From: Chrysochromulina tobinii
Lineage: Eukaryota > Haptophyta > Prymnesiales > Chrysochromulinaceae
NCBI GenBank assembly: GCA_001275005.1
Contig: JWZX01003147.1
Span: 1-19,872, forward strand
DNA length: 19,872 bases
Reading direction: 5' to 3'
Shown here one piece after another: positions 17,825-19,872 of the stretch; within the stretch, counting starts at the first letter, position 1; every line of letters begins with the position of its first letter. A program made the translations under genes and the position numbers. The notes under the pieces are model-generated. The model did not search any database, had not been told where the DNA came from, and worked only from the letters and a program-made list of their open reading frames with translations.

Positions 17825-17839
17825 GTTTCGTCGCGGTCC
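17825..17839 (-). promoter_or_regulatory. Shared 15-nt motif GGACCGCGACGAAAC (copy 3)
   Basis: In the sense of the SKP1-LRR gene the motif ends 57 nt before the ATG. It is identical to the copies at 10296-10310 and 6202-6216, and the match to the latter extends to 20 bp (17821-17840 against 6201-6220). Confidence 0.5.
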
Positions 17840-17843
17840 CACC

Positions 17844-17929
17844 GTGAACATTAACACGACAGACGCGACAACCGGTGCTGCGGCACTGTTACTGCCGTGT
17901 GAACGTTAACACGACAGACGCGACAACCG
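17844..17929. repeat. Tandem 31-bp elements, period 55 bp
   Basis: Copies at 17844-17874 and 17899-17929 differ at one base and contain the near-palindrome GTGAACGTTAACA. After each copy comes a GGCACTGTTA word. The arrangement upstream of a start codon suggests a repeated binding site. Confidence 0.75.
17873..17895 (-). promoter_or_regulatory. Dispersed 23-bp repeat GCAGTAACAGTGCCG... (copy 2)
   Basis: In the sense of the SKP1-LRR gene it lies about 105-127 nt before the ATG, and it matches 6441-6463 at 22 of 23 positions. A third, weaker variant follows at about 17951-17964. Confidence 0.4.
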
Positions 17930-18196
17930 CGGGCTGCTACCGGTACGGCACTGTTAACTGCCCGCACTGTAGTGTGGGCACTCGCACGAGCGACGAAGTT
18001 AAACTTTTATTGTCGCGATATGAGGGTGCAGGGTCGCAATTAGCAAGTCTGTTCTTCTATACTATGGATCGCGATCTGTCGCAGCTCTCGTCTACTCGTA
18101 TTCAAAGCACACCGTCTCTTCTGTCGCAAGGGTCGCAAATGCCAAATCGCATCCCGAGCCTTTGCGTCTGCTCAAGTGGTCCAGATATGCGCTCTA

Positions 18197-18210
18197 TTGT
18201 ACATGTACAA
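18197..18210. promoter_or_regulatory. Perfect 14-bp palindrome TTGTACATGTACAA
   Basis: Fully self-complementary; lies about 90 bp below the stop of the F-box-like gene and 430 bp above the SKP1-LRR start. TGACAATCGAGGT is partly repeated beside it. The role is unknown. Confidence 0.35.
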
Positions 18211-18300
18211 TCGAGGTGACAATCGAGGTTTGGAGGTCCTCAGAGCGTCGGCGGTGTTTTGCATCCGCAGGTCATATGTCTGAAAAGACCACAAGCGCAA

Positions 18301-19872
18301 TCAGCCCTGCCGTGCTGCAAACGCGTGCGATGGCAGTCGAGCAGCTTCGTCCGGGAAGCTGAAGCCCACGGCAAGCGCACGGCCGCTGCTGTTGACGCTC
18401 ATATGTCGCGTTCGCCGGCCTTGCTCCGCACCCACAGCCTCGCCCCGCACATGAAGCAGTTCTTCGGGCCGCGAGAATGCGCTGTGGACGCGCGCCTGTT
18501 CCTCGTCGCTGAGTTCTCGCTCGAAGCTCGCCAATCCTCCGGGGCAGCCATACGCGACACGGGTCCACGATTGACCAGTGGGCTTGCACAACTTGACAGC
18601 GCCCTCGCCGCAGACCACCACTTTGGTGTCGGTGGGGAAGGAGGAGCGGACTTCCATCTTGAGTGCCTGAAGCGATGCCTCTGCCACCTTCCACTGCTGC
18701 GAACACGCCGCAAGCTGTGTAGTCAGGTCCACGTCCGGTTTGACGGGCCGCGGCTTGGGCAACTGCGTGTGGCTCAACACGACCCGGGCGTTGGCTACGT
18801 TGACGACCGACTCGGTGCGCACGACCACACCGCGCTCAAGCAGCAGCCGCTGGTCCGCGGGTGTGAGCTTCTCGAAGTTCTCCTTGAGGACCTTGAGCTT
18901 AGTGGGGTCTCCGGCGAGGGTCTGCACCTGGAATGCCCCCACAGAGGCCATCTCTCGAAGGGTGACGACGGCCACCCGAAGCTGCCACGGCGCGTCTGCC
19001 TCATCGCCGGCGTCGGCGCTGCAGTACGTGTGGCATGCCGCTTCGTCCACGAGCGCGCACACCTGATGAGGTCGACTCGTCATCAGTGGTCATCAGGGAG
19101 GCCATCAGAGGCCAGCAGAAGCAATCGGAGGCAATCAAGGCCGCTTCGTCCATGAGCACACACCTCGGCCCAAACCTCGGAAGCGACGCCGTCAGCGGGC
19201 TGGCCGTCGGGCTCGTCCATCGGGAAATGTGCCCGGCTCAGTGCGTCTGGGGGGACAAGGCGGCTGCTGCCGGCCTTGCGCTGGCTCTGCCTTGCCTCCG
19301 CCTCGAGCCGGCGCACAAAGACGCGGCAGTAGCGATTGTAGAGTGGCGCGGAGTGCTGCCTGATGCCGCGGCACGTCCCCGTCGCCAGAAGCGTAGCCTC
19401 CTCGGGGCTCAGAAATAATAGGATGCGTGCAAATGGCAACTCGTGATCGAGCAGGCGGCTGAGCCCCGTCTCGTCATTGGCGGCGATGCTGCCGGCTGCG
19501 GCATCGCCTGGCAGTGCGAGGGCGATCCGCTTCGGCGGACGGCTCTCGGAGGCGATGGCTGAGGCCTCCTCCAGGGTCAGGTGCCTCGCCCACTGCGGGA
19601 CTTCCGCAGCGGCATCGGCGAGCGTAAACTCGTCCGCCTCGCCAAATGGGGCCTGTGGTGCAGCCGTCACCTCCGCCGCCACTCTCGCTGCCGGCACCGC
19701 CGCCACTGCCGCTGCTGGCGCCGCCTCGGCCGCCACCGTAATCTCAGGGGCATCCGCCTCTTCATCCGCTTCCCCGGCCGCCACCTGCCCGGCCGGCCCG
19801 GGGACAACCCCCCCAGCCGGCTCCTCCCCGGCTGACTCCCCGTCCGCCCCCGCCCCCGCCCCCCCCGCCCCC
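18301..19872 (-). CDS. F-box-like protein of unknown function, 5' end outside the window
   Basis: Exons are 19872-19164 (the frame is still open at the window edge) and 19062-18301. The N-terminal part is low-complexity, rich in Gly, Ala and Glu. A segment reading LLDHELPFARILLFLSPEEA, then TLLATGTCRGIRQHSAPLYN, has the spacing of an F-box, the motif that binds SKP1; the match is weak. The second exon (VCALVDEAACHTYCS...) includes a Lys/Leu-rich helical stretch (LKVLKENFEKLTPADQRLLLERG) and a compact part with KVVVCGEGAVKLC and SWTRVAYGCPGG; I recognise no family. The predicted start at 19784 is a GTG and no ATG is seen upstream, so the true start lies beyond the window. It runs in the same direction as the SKP1-LRR gene, 532 bp upstream of it. 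The intron is introner-like. Confidence 0.65.
19063..19163 (-). other. F-box-like gene intron, 101 nt, phase 0, introner-like
   Basis: The donor is GGCCGAG|GTGTGT and the acceptor CCTCATCAG|GTGTGC, joining SEVWAE to VCALVDEAAC and removing a stop. The intron's first 24 nt copy the first 26 nt of the downstream exon with a 2-nt gap (the last 18 agree at 17). The body then starts TTGATTGCCTCCGATTGC and ends CCTCATCAG, as in desaturase intron 1. Confidence 0.85.

Larger units (their letters stand above)
17769..18300. other. Upstream region of the SKP1-LRR gene with short repeats
   Basis: No gene is visible. Next to the ATG lie GTAC-rich palindromes. A 31-bp element (GTGAACRTTAACACGACAGA..., continuing for 11 more bases) occurs at 17844-17874 and 17899-17929 with one mismatch, and GTGAACGTTAACA recurs at 17797-17809. 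Further left, GTCGCAA/GTCGCGA words recur, and TTGTACATGTACAA at 18197-18210 is a perfect palindrome. Confidence 0.55.

Noticed and set aside
18259-19155. Long plus-strand open frame opposite the F-box-like gene
   Set aside because: Its start precedes any plausible gene boundary, it crosses the minus-strand intron, and its composition is that of an antisense shadow.

Overview
The window looks like nuclear DNA of a GC-rich unicellular eukaryotic alga, most likely a haptophyte or a close ecological relative. The evidence is GT-AG spliceosomal introns in at least four genes, a front-end fatty acid desaturase with a cytochrome b5 domain, a mitochondrial-type tRNA thiouridylase, an ShKT-containing secretory protein, SKP1/LRR and F-box-like proteins, and interstitial TTAGGG repeats. 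The lineage is inferred from gene content only.

Layout. Positions 1-2221 hold three tandem copies of a ~270 bp sequence, preceded by two decayed pieces of a PPR-like gene. Two intronless plus-strand enzyme genes follow: GARS (purine synthesis, 2222-3649) and TRMU/MnmA (tRNA 2-thiolation, 4613-5926). A plus-strand, intron-containing gene (6619-9169) encodes a putative secretory glycosyltransferase with an ShKT module. Telomere-like repeats at 9327-9416 separate it from a short proline-rich minus-strand gene (9434-10234). A three-exon front-end desaturase (10721-12575, minus) stands divergently to a two-exon ATP-grasp ligase (12846-14538, plus). The right end carries two minus-strand genes: a five-exon SKP1-LRR protein (14792-17768) and an F-box-like protein that runs off the window (18301-19872).

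Two observations stand out. (1) An intron in the desaturase and an intron in the F-box-like gene, which are unrelated genes, share a body that begins TTGATTGCCTC and ends CCTCATCAG. In each, the intron's first 21-26 nt copy the start of the downstream exon. This is the footprint expected of a mobile introner-like element, or of intron birth by local duplication. (2) GARS carries an N-terminal segment resembling the RIIa/DPY-30 dimerisation-docking fold, which suggests that a purine-synthesis enzyme is docked to an anchoring protein, possibly in the flagellum.

The genes do not form an operon or a single pathway. GARS and TRMU are housekeeping enzymes. The two right-end genes may both serve ubiquitin ligation. 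A 15-nt motif recurs about 60 nt upstream of two of the start codons and may be a promoter element. Gene models come from reading-frame and splice-site reasoning without transcript data. Several predicted reading frames open with GTG or TTG; I moved starts to the first plausible ATG.
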